64,000 nt of DNA from CAIVVT01 sp963823095 (GCA_963823095.1 CAWGKI010000001.1:1054001-1118000), one strand, 5' to 3'; counted from the stretch's first letter, positions 7,859 to 17,453 are shown. Made by a program: numbers and translations. The notes: a model not told the origin generated them from the sequence alone.

Positions 7859-9307
7859 CTACAACCCTGCCTTTTTCCATAGTTGATCGACGCGAGTCTT
7901 CACCTCGGGCGACATCTTCAACACATCCGGCCAGCGGCGCGTGAAGCCTTCGGACTCAAGCTTCTTCGTCGCGTCCACGCCCATTTTCGAACCGTAATCG
8001 GGCAATCTCGACGCGTGGTCGAGCGTGTCGACGGGACCGTGAACGAACTCGATGTCGCGCTCCGGATCGATATTGTTCAGCGCCCGCCAGACGACTTCGG
8101 ACGAGTTCTGCACGTCCACGTCTTCGTCCACGACGACGATCAGTTTGGTGGACATGGCCTGACCCAGACCCCAGATGGCGTGCATCACTTTGCGCGCCTG
8201 GCCCGGATAAGATTTGCGGATCGAGATCAGCATCAGGTTGTGCACTACGCCTTCGGCGGGCAGTGCCACATCGCGGATCTCGGGAATCTGCATTTTCATC
8301 AGCGGCAGGAAAATGCGCTCGACCGCGCGCCCCATGTAGTAGTCCTCCATCGGCGGCGGACCGACGATGGTGGCGGCGTAGATCGGATCTTTGCGATGCG
8401 TGACGCACTCGACATGGAAGACCGGATAATCGTCGTCCAGCGAGTAGTAGCCGGTGTGGTCGCCGAAGGGGCCTTCGCGGCGCGTCTCGCCGGGGATCAC
8501 GTAGCCTTCGAGCACGATCTCGGCATTGGCGGGCACTTCCAGGTCGCACGTCTCGCACTTCACCATCTCGACCGATTCGCGCCGCAGGAAGCCGGCGATC
8601 ATCATCTCGTCGAGGTCGGGCGGCAGCGGCAGGATCGCCGAGTACATGGTCGCCGGGTCCGAGCCAATGGCAACGGCGACGGGCATCTTGGCTTCCTTAC
8701 CCTCCCGCAGCAGACGCCGGTAGTGCTCGGCGCCCTGTTTCTGCGTTTGCCAGTGCATGCCGGTGGTGCGTTCGTCGTAGACCTGCATGCGGTACATGCC
8801 GCAATTGCGCTTGCCATTCTCGGGATTCTTCGTGAAGACCATCGGCAGCGTGATGAACGGGCCTCCGTCGCCGGGCCAGCAGGTCAGAATCGGGAATTCC
8901 CTGAGTGAGAAGCCGTCCTTGCGGATGACCTCCTTGCAAGGGCCGCTGGAGACCGTTTTCGGGAAAAAACTGGTCATATCGGCCAGTTTCGGCAGCATTT
9001 TCAGCTTGTTGATCAGGCCCGAGGGCATGCGCAGTTCGAGCATCTCGACGATGCGGTCGGCGTGCTCTTGCAGCGAGTCCACTTCGAGCGCGAGCGCCAT
9101 GCGCCGCTCGGAGGCGAAGGCGTTGATGAGTAGGGGGATCTGCGAGCCCTTGGGCTTCTCGAAGAGCAGAGCCGGTCCGCCCGATTTCACGGAGCGATCG
9201 GCGAATTCGGTGATTTCCAGGTAGGGGTCTACCTCAAACGGGATCCGCTTGAGTTCGTTTTCCTTCTCAAGCTTCCGGATGAAGGCGCGCAGATCGGGAT
9301 AGGCCAT
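7859..9307 (-). CDS. ubiD: UbiD-family decarboxylase
   Basis: 482 residues from ATG 9307 (an open frame extends further upstream but only as a shadow of fabG). UbiD enzymes use prenylated FMN and a divalent metal to (de)carboxylate aromatic or alpha,beta-unsaturated acids; the classical role is 3-polyprenyl-4-hydroxybenzoate decarboxylation in quinone synthesis. Visible: MVFTKNPENGKRNCGMYRMQ, VAVAIGSDPATMYSA, GEFGDHTGYY-type motif GPFGDHTGYYSLDDDYPVFH with the metal/catalytic acid region, and GPPPMEDYYMGRAVERI. Length matches the family. No ubiX flavin prenyltransferase is adjacent, so the exact substrate is open. Divergent from fabG with 66 bp between starts. Confidence 0.92.
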   Translation of the reverse strand: MAYPDLRAFIRKLEKENELKRIPFEVDPYLEITEFADRSVKSGGPALLFEKPKGSQIPLLINAFASERRMALALEVDSLQEHADRIVEMLELRMPSGLINKLKMLPKLADMTSFFPKTVSSGPCKEVIRKDGFSLREFPILTCWPGDGGPFITLPMVFTKNPENGKRNCGMYRMQVYDERTTGMHWQTQKQGAEHYRRLLREGKEAKMPVAVAIGSDPATMYSAILPLPPDLDEMMIAGFLRRESVEMVKCETCDLEVPANAEIVLEGYVIPGETRREGPFGDHTGYYSLDDDYPVFHVECVTHRKDPIYAATIVGPPPMEDYYMGRAVERIFLPLMKMQIPEIRDVALPAEGVVHNLMLISIRKSYPGQARKVMHAIWGLGQAMSTKLIVVVDEDVDVQNSSEVVWRALNNIDPERDIEFVHGPVDTLDHASRLPDYGSKMGVDATKKLESEGFTRRWPDVLKMSPEVKTRVDQLWKKAGL

Positions 9308-9373
9308 TGGGGTGGATTGCCTCCGCAATTTACTATGATGAAGGTTCCGCCCGTCGGATGGATAGGAGTCAGA

Positions 9374-10108
9374 ATGTCCCAACGAGTTGCACTGGTCACC
9401 GGAGGAAGCCGCGGCATCGGCCGCGCTATCGCTCTCACGCTCTGCAAGGCCGATTACGCGATCATTATCGCAAGCCCGGAACTCGACAAGAATGAAGAGG
9501 TTGCGGGCGAGATTAGCGCCCTCGGCGGCGAGTGCATGACGGTGGATTTCAACGTCGCCTCGCAGGAATCGGTGAAGGCCGGCGTGGACGCCGCCATACA
9601 GAAGTTTCACCGCATCGACGTTCTGGTCAACAACGCCGGCATCACGCGCGACGCCCTGTCGATGCGCATGAAGGCCGACGATTGGAACAAGGTGATCGCG
9701 GTGAACCTGACGGGCACGTTCTTCACCAGCCAGGCGGTCATCCCGCACATGATGAAGGAGCGCTGGGGCCGCATCGTCAACATCGCGTCGGTGGTCGGCG
9801 AGGCGGGCAATCCGGGACAGGCCAATTACGTGGCGTCCAAGGCCGGCATCATCGGCTTGACCAAGTGCCTGGCGCAGGAGCTGGCTTCGCGCAACATCAC
9901 GGTGAACGCCATCGCGCCGGGCTTCATCGACACCGACATGACGGCCGTCCTGACCGAAGAGCAGAAGCAGAAGATGATGGTCAAGGTGCCGTTGAATCGC
10001 CTCGGCCAGCCGCAGGATATCGCGAATGCCGTGAAGTTCCTGGCGAGCGACGATGCCAGCTACATCACCGGGCAGGTGCTGCGGGTCAACGGCGGAATGT
10101 ACATGTAG
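9374..10108 (+). CDS. fabG: 3-oxoacyl-ACP reductase
   Basis: 244-residue short-chain dehydrogenase from ATG 9374. VALVTGGSRGIGRAIAL is the NADPH-binding TGxxxGxG turn, DVLVNNAGITRDALSMRMK the NNAG motif with the TRD signature of FabG, and the catalytic triad is S in IVNIASVVG, then YVASKAG (Tyr, Lys). IAPGFIDTDMT and the C-terminal SYITGQVLRVNGGMYM fit FabG of type II fatty acid synthesis, which reduces beta-ketoacyl-ACP. No fab cluster surrounds it. The gene runs directly into the inverted repeat at 10129. Confidence 0.93.
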   Translation: MSQRVALVTGGSRGIGRAIALTLCKADYAIIIASPELDKNEEVAGEISALGGECMTVDFNVASQESVKAGVDAAIQKFHRIDVLVNNAGITRDALSMRMKADDWNKVIAVNLTGTFFTSQAVIPHMMKERWGRIVNIASVVGEAGNPGQANYVASKAGIIGLTKCLAQELASRNITVNAIAPGFIDTDMTAVLTEEQKQKMMVKVPLNRLGQPQDIANAVKFLASDDASYITGQVLRVNGGMYM

Positions 10109-10128
10109 GCTGGCGAGGAACGGAGCCT

Positions 10129-10254
10129 CCCCGAAACGGAGCCGCGACCGTCAGGGAGTGGTTACTATATGTATTTCCGGGTTCTGAGCCGAAAACGTCG
10201 ATACGCAAGGCCTCGCCACAACCGCTCCCTCACGGTCGCGGCTCCGTTTCGGGG
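10129..10254. repeat. Inverted repeat pair, 35-bp arms (EPRPSGSG family)
   Basis: Arms 10129-10163 and 10220-10254 are inverted copies with two mismatches around a 56-base, AT-richer spacer. The arm core is GGAGCCGCGACCGTCAGGGA. The same arm occurs at 53910-53942 and 53998-54030, and as the single in-frame copy in lpxK. Confidence 0.85.
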
Positions 10255-10268
10255 CTTCAGAATGTGCT

Positions 10269-10667
10269 TCAGTTGGGAAACTGCGTCCAGCGGCCCTTCT
10301 CCATGCGGCCTGCCGTCTTTTTCATGTAGTCCGGATCGCGCGCGGGGTTCACGTCGCAGAGGATGAGATCCGCCGGGCCGTCAACGCTGAGAGGCTGGTC
10401 GATGATTCGGGGGAAGACAAAGCGCCCACGTCCGTTGACACGCTTCACGTCGCTGGGGATTTTCAAATCGGAGGCCCGTCCCATGGCGGAGATCCTGCCC
10501 TTTTCGATGAGGACAACTGAGTTGTCCACGGGCACGCGCGCCGTGCCGTCCATCAGCGTCGCTCCGACGATGGCGTAGGAGGCCAGGTCGCGTTCCGGAG
10601 CCGCGCAGCCGCTCAGGGCAACCGTCACGGCGAGACTTAGTGAGAGACAGGCGACGGCCAGGCGCAC
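10269..10667 (-). CDS. Lipoprotein with amidohydrolase beta-sandwich but no catalytic barrel
   Basis: 132 residues from GTG 10667: lipoprotein signal ending ALSGC, then YAIVGATLMDGTARVPVDNS, VVLIEKGRISAMG and RVNGRGRFVFP, the N-terminal composite domain of amidohydrolases (dihydroorotase/imidazolonase type). Where GLIDxHxH and some 300 residues of TIM barrel should follow, it goes straight to RIIDQPLSVDGPADLILCDVNP, the usual C-terminal closing strand. The metal ligands are therefore absent. Because the joined sequence stays in frame, this looks like an internal deletion or a shortened paralogue, not a base error. Start overlaps the end of the HAD gene. Function unknown. Confidence 0.6.
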   Translation of the reverse strand: MRLAVACLSLSLAVTVALSGCAAPERDLASYAIVGATLMDGTARVPVDNSVVLIEKGRISAMGRASDLKIPSDVKRVNGRGRFVFPRIIDQPLSVDGPADLILCDVNPARDPDYMKKTAGRMEKGRWTQFPN

Positions 10668-11345
10668 AGCAGTTTCTCCAGTTCGAGCCCGCGCAAATCC
10701 TCCACCAGAATATCCGGCGCGTGCGGGACGCAATTCTTCCAATGGTACGACGCCCGTGGCGACGGCCACGCTGAGGAAACCGTTGGCGCGCGCGGCGGCG
10801 ATGTCGTTGGGATGATCGCCAATCAGCGCTACGGGCGTGTGATCTGAGATCAGGCCCCGGCGGCGAGCCTCCGCGGCGGCCCGGCCCGCGAGTTCGCCTG
10901 CGCGTGCGGCCCTGCTCGGAAAACGCCCCGAGGCAGAAGTAGCCGCGCAGACCGGCCCGCTCCATTTTGCGCCAGCCGATGCGGCTGAGATTGCCGGTGA
11001 CCAGGCCGGCGGGAATCCCCAGGCGCAAGAGGCCGCGCAGCAGCCGCCGCACGCCAGGGCAAACCTTCGCGCGCAGGTCGGGACAGGCGCCGCGATAGAG
11101 GCTTTGGGCTTCCCGGACAATCCGCCCCATCTCTGTGTTCACGACGCGGCGAGAGGCGCCGGCCGCGTGCAGCATCTCGCGCAGAATATCCCGGTCGAGC
11201 ATGCCTTGCACGGGAATGCCGTCCGTGGTGGCGCGCAGGCCCGTGACACGGAACAAGGCGTGCTCGCAGTGCGGCCCGGTGATCCGGTCCCGCACGGCGG
11301 ATCAGCGTCCCATCGATGTCGAACAGAAAGAGCGCGGGAGCGAGG
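10637..11345 (-). CDS. HAD-family phosphatase, multiply frameshifted
   Basis: Reassembles across three frame changes into a phosphoglycolate-phosphatase-like HAD protein of about 235 residues. Frame one (11345-about 11275): ALFLFDIDGTLIRRAG (motif I, nucleophile Asp). Frame two (about 11275-10915): GMLDRDILREMLHAAGASRR, VCPGVRRLLRGLLRLGIPAG and LVTGNLSRIGWRKMERAGL (cap and motif II). Frame three (about 10900-10750): HTPVALIGDHPNDIAAARAN with the motif IV aspartates, then a last change to PDILVEDLRGLELEKLLCAW. No ATG sits in the frame of motif I, so an additional indel probably hides the start near 11360-11396. Either sequence error or a decaying gene; the neighbouring indels favour error. Confidence 0.6.
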
Positions 11346-11438
11346 GGCTTGGACGACTCTTCGCGACATCATTTTCCCATCATAGGTGTCCATCATAGGG
11401 CCCGTGACAGGCGTCTGATGACTTTTGGCATTAACGGC

Positions 11439-11521
11439 AAAACCGTAAGGGTTTCGGTTTCCTCCAAATCGATCATTTAGAATCAGCCAGTTACAGGCGA
11501 AAAACGTAAGGCTTACGTTTT
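11439..11521. repeat. Two related AAAAxCGTAAGG palindromes
   Basis: 11501-11521 is a perfect palindrome: AAAACGTAAG, one G, CTTACGTTTT, enclosed by a further GGCGAAAA/TTTTCGCC pairing. 11439-11460 is a looser copy (AAAACCGTAAGGGTTTCGG). They lie in the 320-bp gene-free stretch upstream of the HAD gene and could be operator-like sites or another hairpin repeat. Confidence 0.5.
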
Positions 11522-11640
11522 GAGGTTTTCGCCGCCCTCGCCCAAGGCAGGAACAGGAGAAGGATCTTCTTCGACCATGCCACGCGGATGAGCCTGCAGT
11601 GCGCGGGCAACGCCGGCATCCACAGAATAGTCAAAGCATA

Positions 11641-11676
11641 GAAAAGCCCATGCCTGCCAGGAGGACAGGCATGGGC
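11641..11676 (-). terminator. Intrinsic terminator for the BACON/haem gene
   Basis: On the minus strand an 11-bp stem GCCCATGCCTG / CAGGCATGGGC (loop of nine) is followed by TTTTCT, 44 bases after the stop of the 11720-13416 gene. Confidence 0.8.
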
Positions 11677-11719
11677 ATGCCACTTGTTGCTAGCGAGCGG
11701 TATCGCAGTCGCTTAGAGG

Positions 11720-13416
11720 CTAGTTGTCGTGGCCCCTCCTGGCGCCCGTACCCTCGCCCGGGTCTTCACCGCCGCCGCTTCCGGATGTTGTGCCGGTTGC
11801 GATGCTGACACTGCCCGTGCCACTCGGCATGAACGTGGCGCCGCCGTCGATGGTCAGCTTGACACCCTTATCGGTGCCAGTGCTGGCGATTCGCATCGTA
11901 CCAGTCTGAGCCGTTCCGCCCGTGGTCGTAATGTCGACGGAGATCTCCAAAACGCCGCCGGTATTGCCGGTGGACGGAGGAGTAAAGCTATCTACGGAAG
12001 TCGCGCTCCAGTGGCCAGTAGCGATGGTGTGGTGGCCTCTATGCGAGCCTTCGCCACCGCCGGTGGTGCTGGTGGTGTAGCGGGTGAAGCTTCCGCTGCC
12101 TGTGACCTTGCCGGCGCTGTCAACCGATCCGGAGCCGTCCAGCAGCATGCTGTCGGAACTGCCGGACTGAGTGTCGATGACGCGGAAGCTGAAGTGCAGC
12201 GGACCGGCGGACGGAGGCGTTACGGGGCCAACCGTCAGAGTAACGGGCACCGCCAACGGGCTGTTTCCAGCACCGGCGCCAGTCAGGGTGACCGTGCCCT
12301 TGTAGGTGCCATTGGCCAACCCGGCCGGGTTCGCCGTCACCGCGAGAGTCAGAGGCGTGGAGCCGGTAGCCGGGCTCACGGAGAGCCAGTTCCCGCCTGT
12401 GGCCGTGGACGCGGTAGCAGCCAGCACCTGCGCCGAGCTGTCGCTGCTCGCGATCATGAGACTCTGCAGGCGCCACAGTAGTCGTATTCGTGGCTGCCGC
12501 AAACTTGAGCGACGCAGGGGTCGAAGCGATGGTCGGAAGCGGCACTGGTCCCGCTACTGTCACGTCGAAAGTGACGCTCACGGTTTGCGGACTGTTCGTC
12601 GCGCCTGTGGAAGCGACGGAGACCGTGCCCATATACGTCCCGACCGCCAAGCCGGCGGGGTTAGCCGTTACCGTCACTCCAAGCGGAGTGTTTCCTGCCG
12701 GAGGAGTGGCCGAGAGCCAATTGCCGCCGGACGTTGTAGCTCACGCTGGTGGTGAATGGGATTGGAGCGCCGCTGCTGGTGACTTGGACCGACTGCGTGG
12801 CAGGCGTCGTCCCGCTGTAACTGAACGTCAGGCTGGAACTGCTGACTGCGATGGTCTCGGGCGTCACCGGACCCGCGGGAGTGAGGGTGTAGCTGTTGGT
12901 GTAGGTCTGGCCGCTCACGCCGACCACGTAAATCACGACGTTGCCGACGTTCGTCGCTGGGGGAGTCCAGGTAAAGGGAAAGGAACTGGCCCGCGACGTT
13001 TGTGCGATGTACTGGATGGATCCGAGGGTGGTCACCGCGCTGGCCGTCCCTGCGGTGAGGGTGCCCGCCTGGCTGTTATCGTTTTGAACTCTTGCCGAGA
13101 GTTCAAAACCTCCGGATCCAGAGGCGAGTGCCACCGTTAACGGGATCGCCGGCCCACCGGGGGTATAGGTGAGTACGGAATTCGGAAAGGTCACACTCAC
13201 TCCGCTGCCCGCTGTGGTCGGACCGTGGCAACCGGCGCAAGTACTCTCCCCAGGGGCGCCGCTCATCCCTGCGGGGGGATTGCTCGAGTATGCCATCACG
13301 ATGACTGGCAGCATAATCGCCGTCACAATCAGCAGCGTCTGGACCAGGGGTCTGAGCCATCTTCGGCGGCTCTCGCCGCGACCGGCTGGTATTGGTTCTA
13401 CTCCGAGATTCATCAT
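11720..13416 (-). CDS. Exported haem-binding Reeler/BACON-domain protein, frameshifted
   Basis: Start ATG 13416 (or 13413) preceded by AAGGAAGGA. Residues 20-42 are one hydrophobic segment (signal or anchor); STCAGCHGP gives a single c-type haem site, Cys60, Cys63, His64. Next comes a choice-of-anchor/Reeler-like domain (FPNSVLTYTPGG, GGFELSARVQNDN, SFPFTWTPPAT, VVIYVVG), then two BACON-like repeats ending in WLSATPP and WLSVSPATG and a C-terminal beta domain with LHFSFRVIDTQSGSSDSMLL. Frame changes near 12735 and 12463 split it; the repeats line up across both. Total about 565 residues. BACON domains are thought to bind carbohydrate or mucin; here a periplasmic or surface redox-adhesion protein is a guess. 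A 29-base perfect hairpin lies in the coding region at 13081-13109. Confidence 0.7.
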
Positions 13417-13953
13417 TGTCCTTCCTTGCGTCTCATTTCGTTTTGTCTTCGTTCGTCGGACAGAATCGTTGAGGAAGCCCTCAAGGCATGTTTCCGGCTC
13501 CCAACAAAGCTTCATCACCGATCGCGTCGAAATTTGCACTTGGAGGTCCGAATCGATACTTCACCAGTAGTACGCTGAGGCGGGAGAGCATCATGTTTGC
13601 GGTCAATAGCTTTGGGATGGCGGTCAGATTGCCAAGCGAGTTAGACGCTGCGATCGGAACGTGGACGACGGAGGGACTTCGCGGGAATTCTTACCGGCCC
13701 TTAATTTACGTGAAAGGCGAATTTGCTGCATCTCCGGCGTCTGTTCGATGGTTTCGGCCTTCGTTGCCGCGGAAACGGTGAACGACTCGCCACTCGCCTG
13801 GGGGACGGTCTGCGCGCCCATGCTGTCACCGGGCTGAATGAGGATGGGTGTATCGAACGCCGTGCTGCGCGCCGGAGATCGCGCGCGCAGGCAGCTCGCG
13901 ATGCAGCGATGTGCAACGTGAACTTGTGGCAGCGTTTACACTGGTAATTTACG
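13417..13953. other. 537-bp stretch without a supported gene
   Basis: Holds the promoter region of the haem/BACON gene. On the minus strand between 13964 and 13624 there are two short overlapping readings, one with a CKRCHK motif and one with a GESFTVSAATKAETIEQTPE segment, which could be pieces of a small frameshifted protein. Support is too weak to call a gene. Confidence 0.4.
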
Positions 13954-14451
13954 ATGCAGCTCATTCAGGCGGGCAAGCACCAATTGGTGTCACTCGAATT
14001 CGACCAGGAACTGTTGCGGCAGGGCGCGCAGGAATCCGGCTTCGAGATGGAGATCGACGACCAGCCCCGCGTCACTAACGTGATTTTGCGTGCGCGCGAG
14101 CGAGACACTCCGCTCCTGCTGTTCGACGCCGCCGATCCCGCCAACACAGGCTGGTTCTCGCGCTGCATGTTTTATGTCGACGGCCGAACCGGTGTGGTCT
14201 TGCAGACGCCGTTCATCATCGCCAATGTGATCGATCCGCAGGGACGTCCGAGCACAAAGGCGCTCTCACTTCAAATCCTGAAAGAGTTGCCGCAGCATTT
14301 CCGTTTGCCCGGACGGCAGCCGTTGGCCGAGAAGGCCATCTGCAACGTGTTGTTCAACTTCTTAAGCGCGTTGCAGCAGGTCGGTGTCGGCGTATGTGGC
14401 GTGGGCTGCGTTCGCGCACTGGCCGGCAGAATCGTCGCTCCGATTCGTTGA
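13954..14451 (+). CDS. Conserved-looking protein of unknown function
   Basis: 165 residues from ATG 13954. Soluble, with no signal peptide or membrane segment. The first 120 residues look like a real domain (LVSLEFDQELLRQGAQESGF, DTPLLLFDAADPANTGWFSR, GRTGVVLQTPFIIANVIDPQ); the last 25, VGVGVCGVGCVRALAGRIVA, are of unlike composition and may follow an undetected frame change. I do not recognise the family. It stands alone between the BACON gene (divergent) and mscL (convergent). Confidence 0.5.
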   Translation: MQLIQAGKHQLVSLEFDQELLRQGAQESGFEMEIDDQPRVTNVILRARERDTPLLLFDAADPANTGWFSRCMFYVDGRTGVVLQTPFIIANVIDPQGRPSTKALSLQILKELPQHFRLPGRQPLAEKAICNVLFNFLSALQQVGVGVCGVGCVRALAGRIVAPIR

Positions 14452-14479
14452 GAAGCGCAGGCTGCCTTGACCATGTAAT

Positions 14480-14522
14480 GGCGGGGCCGGACGCCCGCGC
14501 AGGCTGAAGGACTGTCCCGCCT
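14480..14522. repeat. Degenerate fragment of the TTCA-loop palindromic element
   Basis: GGCGGGGCC ... GCGCAGGCTGAAGGACTGTCCCGCC keeps the AGGCTGAAGG word and GC-rich ends of the elements at 4186 and 31903, but the inner palindromes are decayed. Confidence 0.5.
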
Positions 14523-14566
14523 CGCGGGTCCGCCGAGCCAATACAAACGCCACCCCGGCCTGACCA

Positions 14567-14941
14567 CTATTGCGATTGCGGAAGATTCGCGCCTTCGAGC
14601 CTGGTGAACCGGTTGACCCACTTGATCACTAGGAAAATCGCGAACGCCACGATCACAAACTGAACGATGTTGTTGATCAGGTTTCCATAACTGAGAACAA
14701 CAGCGCCTGCCTTTTTCGCCTCCGCCACGGTAGTGAAGACCGCGCCCGTCGGGTTCTTCAGGATCACGAACTGGCTGGCTAGATCGACTCCGCTGGTCAG
14801 AATGCCGATAAGCGGGTTAATGACGTCTTCGACGAGAGAATTGACGATCTTGCCGAATGCGCCGCCGATCACGACACCGACGGCCAGATCGACCACGCTC
14901 CCCTTCATGGCAAATGCTTTGAATTCCGATGCGAGTCCCAT
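14567..14941 (-). CDS. mscL: Large-conductance mechanosensitive channel
   Basis: 124 residues from ATG 14941 (a more upstream in-frame ATG adds 13 atypical residues). FKAFAMKGSVVDLAVGVVIG and GAFGKIVNSLVEDVINPLIG are the N-terminal helix and TM1 pore helix of MscL; FVIVAFAIFLVIKWVNRF is TM2. MscL pentamers open under membrane tension and release osmolytes during hypo-osmotic shock. Length is as expected. Single gene, not in an operon. Confidence 0.95.
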   Translation of the reverse strand: MGLASEFKAFAMKGSVVDLAVGVVIGGAFGKIVNSLVEDVINPLIGILTSGVDLASQFVILKNPTGAVFTTVAEAKKAGAVVLSYGNLINNIVQFVIVAFAIFLVIKWVNRFTRLEGANLPQSQ

Positions 14942-15099
14942 GGGGGGGAGCATAGCACGAGGCTCACACCCACGGGTCAATGGAAGTCAGGGCGGGGTGT
15001 GCGACATAGAAGTGGACGCGGCGCGATTGCCCGGCAATGTGGCCGGAAGCCAAGTGGCTGGAAGCCGAGCACACGGGCACGCAGGCAGAGGGCGCAGGT

Positions 15100-15206
15100 G
15101 TGGGGCAGCTTGGCAAGCTGCGGCCGATTGGCAATCGGCCAAAGGGCACTTTGGTGCCCGTCGGCGGCGGTAGGCAACCGCCGCGCAGGATGCCATCCTG
15201 CCCCAC
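15100..15206. repeat. Palindromic element, GGC-loop family, five tiled hairpins
   Basis: Terminal inverted repeats GTGGGGCAG / CTGCCCCAC enclose five perfect hairpins placed almost end to end: 15105-15121 (stem GCAGCTT, loop GGC), 15122-15140 (GGCCGATT, GGC), 15144-15159 (GGGCAC, TTTG), 15164-15184 (GCGGCGGT, AGGCA), 15185-15201 (GCAGGAT, GCC). Partner element at 56536-56625 has the same ends and loops but partly different stems. Confidence 0.9.
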
Positions 15207-15259
15207 GGCACCGGCGGCGATTCCACTTCTTATGTCGCACGCCCGTCAGTGCTCGGTGA

Positions 15260-17453
15260 CTACATGCCGTTTGACTTGGCTTCAACGATGGTCACATGAC
15301 GACGGCTCACGGTCGGACCTCCGAATGTGGCATCCTGCGGCGCGGCGGTCGCCTTCAGGGTGCACTTGCCCGTTGCCTTGGAGACGGCGAAATCTACGTA
15401 TAACGTCTGTTGGCCCAGGGCGCTCACTGAGAATTTCACTTCCTTGCGCGCGAGTTCCTCGCCCTGTTCCGAATTCAGCGTCAGAGCCAACTTGCCCGAC
15501 GCGGGCCGCGCTTCATCGTTGACCAGCATCACCTGAAACGTGCGCGTACTGCCGGCCTCAAGTGTCGGCTGCCAGAAGCTCAGATAGACTCCCAGCGGCT
15601 TGAACGCTTCTCCCATGAAGTCGCGAAAGTAGGGGTCGAGTTCCAACTTCTCCACGTCGCGGAAATGGTCGGCGGTGTAGCCCAGTGGATCACTGCTCAT
15701 CAGGTACACGAAATGGAGCACCCCGGCGTACTGCCGGTAGGCCCGCCAGTATTCGGTGATCCCTCCAAGCAAGTAGGCGTCGAGTGCGAGACGCTGCTCG
15801 GCAGTCGCATTCGGACCGAGCAGGCGCGGGTAAAGCGTCTTGGTCAGCTCCGTCGGGCTGCCATCGCGATTGAGCCAGAGCCAGCCGTATTCGTTGAGGA
15901 TCATGGCGTGGCCGGTGGGCGCTCCGGGCGACTTGCCGCCGGGCCGCTCGAAGGTGGTCATGCTGAAGTCGGGCCCGCCATCGGCCATCTGCTGAAACTC
16001 ATAGGGGTGATCCTCCACCGGGTCGTCCGGTCCGGCGGGCGCATTGTAGCTGTTCTCCCAGGGCCGGTTCGAGAGGTCCAGCCCGCGCACGGCCGGGATG
16101 ATCTTGTCGCCGAACATCGGATCCCAGGTTTCGTTGTTGGCGTCCCAGATGGCGACGCTCGGATGGTTCCAGTTGTCGCGCATCCACTCCTTGTACTCGG
16201 AGATCATCTCATCGGCATCGAAATGCACCTGGTTCTCACCGCCATGCCAGCCGTGGCCGGTCCAGACGAAGTACTCATTCTGGATCAGCAGGCCGGCCTC
16301 ATCGGCGATGTCGAACCAGTGGTCGGGCACCGGCCCGATGCAGAAGCGGAAGGCGTTCCAATGCATCTGCTTGGGAATGTCCACTAGCAGCTTTCGCACC
16401 CACTGCTCGTTCCAGGGCAGCGTGCCGGATTTCGGGTCTTCGAAGAAGCGGTGCAGCGTGACGTTCGAGCCGCGCAGGAAGTAGACTCGGCCGTTCAGAT
16501 ACGCTCGCTTCGTCGGCGTGTCGAAACGGATCTCGCGCATACCGAAACGAGTGCTGGCGCTGTCGCCACCGGTGCTGGTCTCCACGACGTAGAGTTGCGG
16601 GTCCTCGGGCCACCAGAGCTTGGCGCCTGGTATTTTCACGGGGTGGGTGAATGTCTTTTCTTCGCCGGGACCCAGCTTCGCCTGCACCAGCGTCTCGCCC
16701 ACGATCGCCGCGCCCTTCCAGGCGTGAACGCGATGGACCATCTGGAACTCTACGGCGGCCGTCCCGGCGTTGCGCAGCTTTACCTGCACGAGGATGCTGC
16801 TGTCCTCGATCTTCGGCGCCACCTGCACGCTATCGATGGAAGGATTGTCGCTGAGCGCGAGCGATACGCTGTCGTAAATTCCGGGCGTCCATCGATTCTT
16901 TTCGAAATCGGTGCCCGCGCTGACTGTCTCGGGCAGCACGCCGGGGTGCGCTCCGATGCGCACCACCAGGTCGTTCGACGCGCTCCAGTGAATGGCCGAG
17001 GTCACGTCGAGAATCGCGGCCGAGAAGCATGGCAGATGCTCGCCTACCATGATGCCGTTGAGCCACACGGCCGCGCCGAATTGGGCCTTGTTGATGCGAA
17101 GGGTCGCAACCGCGCGCTTCGTGCCAACCTCAAAGCCGCGGTGATACCAGAAGTAGTCGCGGTCCTGGCGGGAGACGCCGGCGTTTTGCACCAGCGCGCT
17201 CTTGGGCAACATGCCCTTGGAGACGCGGTTCTGAATCACCTGCCGGCTGTCGAACTCGTCAACGTCCGGAAAGGCGGGCGTCGAGGAATGGACCAAGCCA
17301 GGGAACGGGGACGGTGTGATCGAACTTGGAGGGCGGAGGCGTTGGGGCCTTTGAATCCGTGATCCCCCATTCGCCGTTGAGTTGGATGATGGAACGGTCC
17401 GCGCCGGGCAACGTCAAGCAGGCTAAGAGTAATAGAGCGCCGAAGTATCGCAT
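15260..17453 (-). CDS. Secreted glycoside hydrolase family 2 enzyme, frameshifted near the N-terminus
   Basis: Starts at ATG 17453 with a signal peptide (MRYFGALLLLACLTLPGADR), then LNGEWGITDSKAP and VPVPWL; one base change near 17296 joins this to VHSSTPAFPDVDEF and the remaining 678 residues. Domains: jelly-roll sugar-binding (FWYHRGFEVG, AAVWLNGIMVGEH, GIYDSVSLAL), Ig-like beta-sandwich, and a TIM barrel. The GH2 acid/base glutamate is in WDANNETW (about 16130-16150) and the likely nucleophile in ILNEYGW (about 15881-15903). GH2 covers beta-galactosidase, beta-glucuronidase and beta-mannosidase; which one is not resolved. Divergent from another glycosidase at 17644, suggesting a polysaccharide-degradation pair. 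Confidence 0.82.

Noticed and set aside
7883..8908. Plus-strand 341-residue open frame opposite ubiD
   Set aside because: Antisense of an intact, conserved decarboxylase; His/Arg-rich shadow composition.
13624..13964. Small minus-strand protein with CKRCHK motif
   Set aside because: Two short frames would need an indel to join; no recognised zinc-ribbon pattern with two complete Cys pairs.
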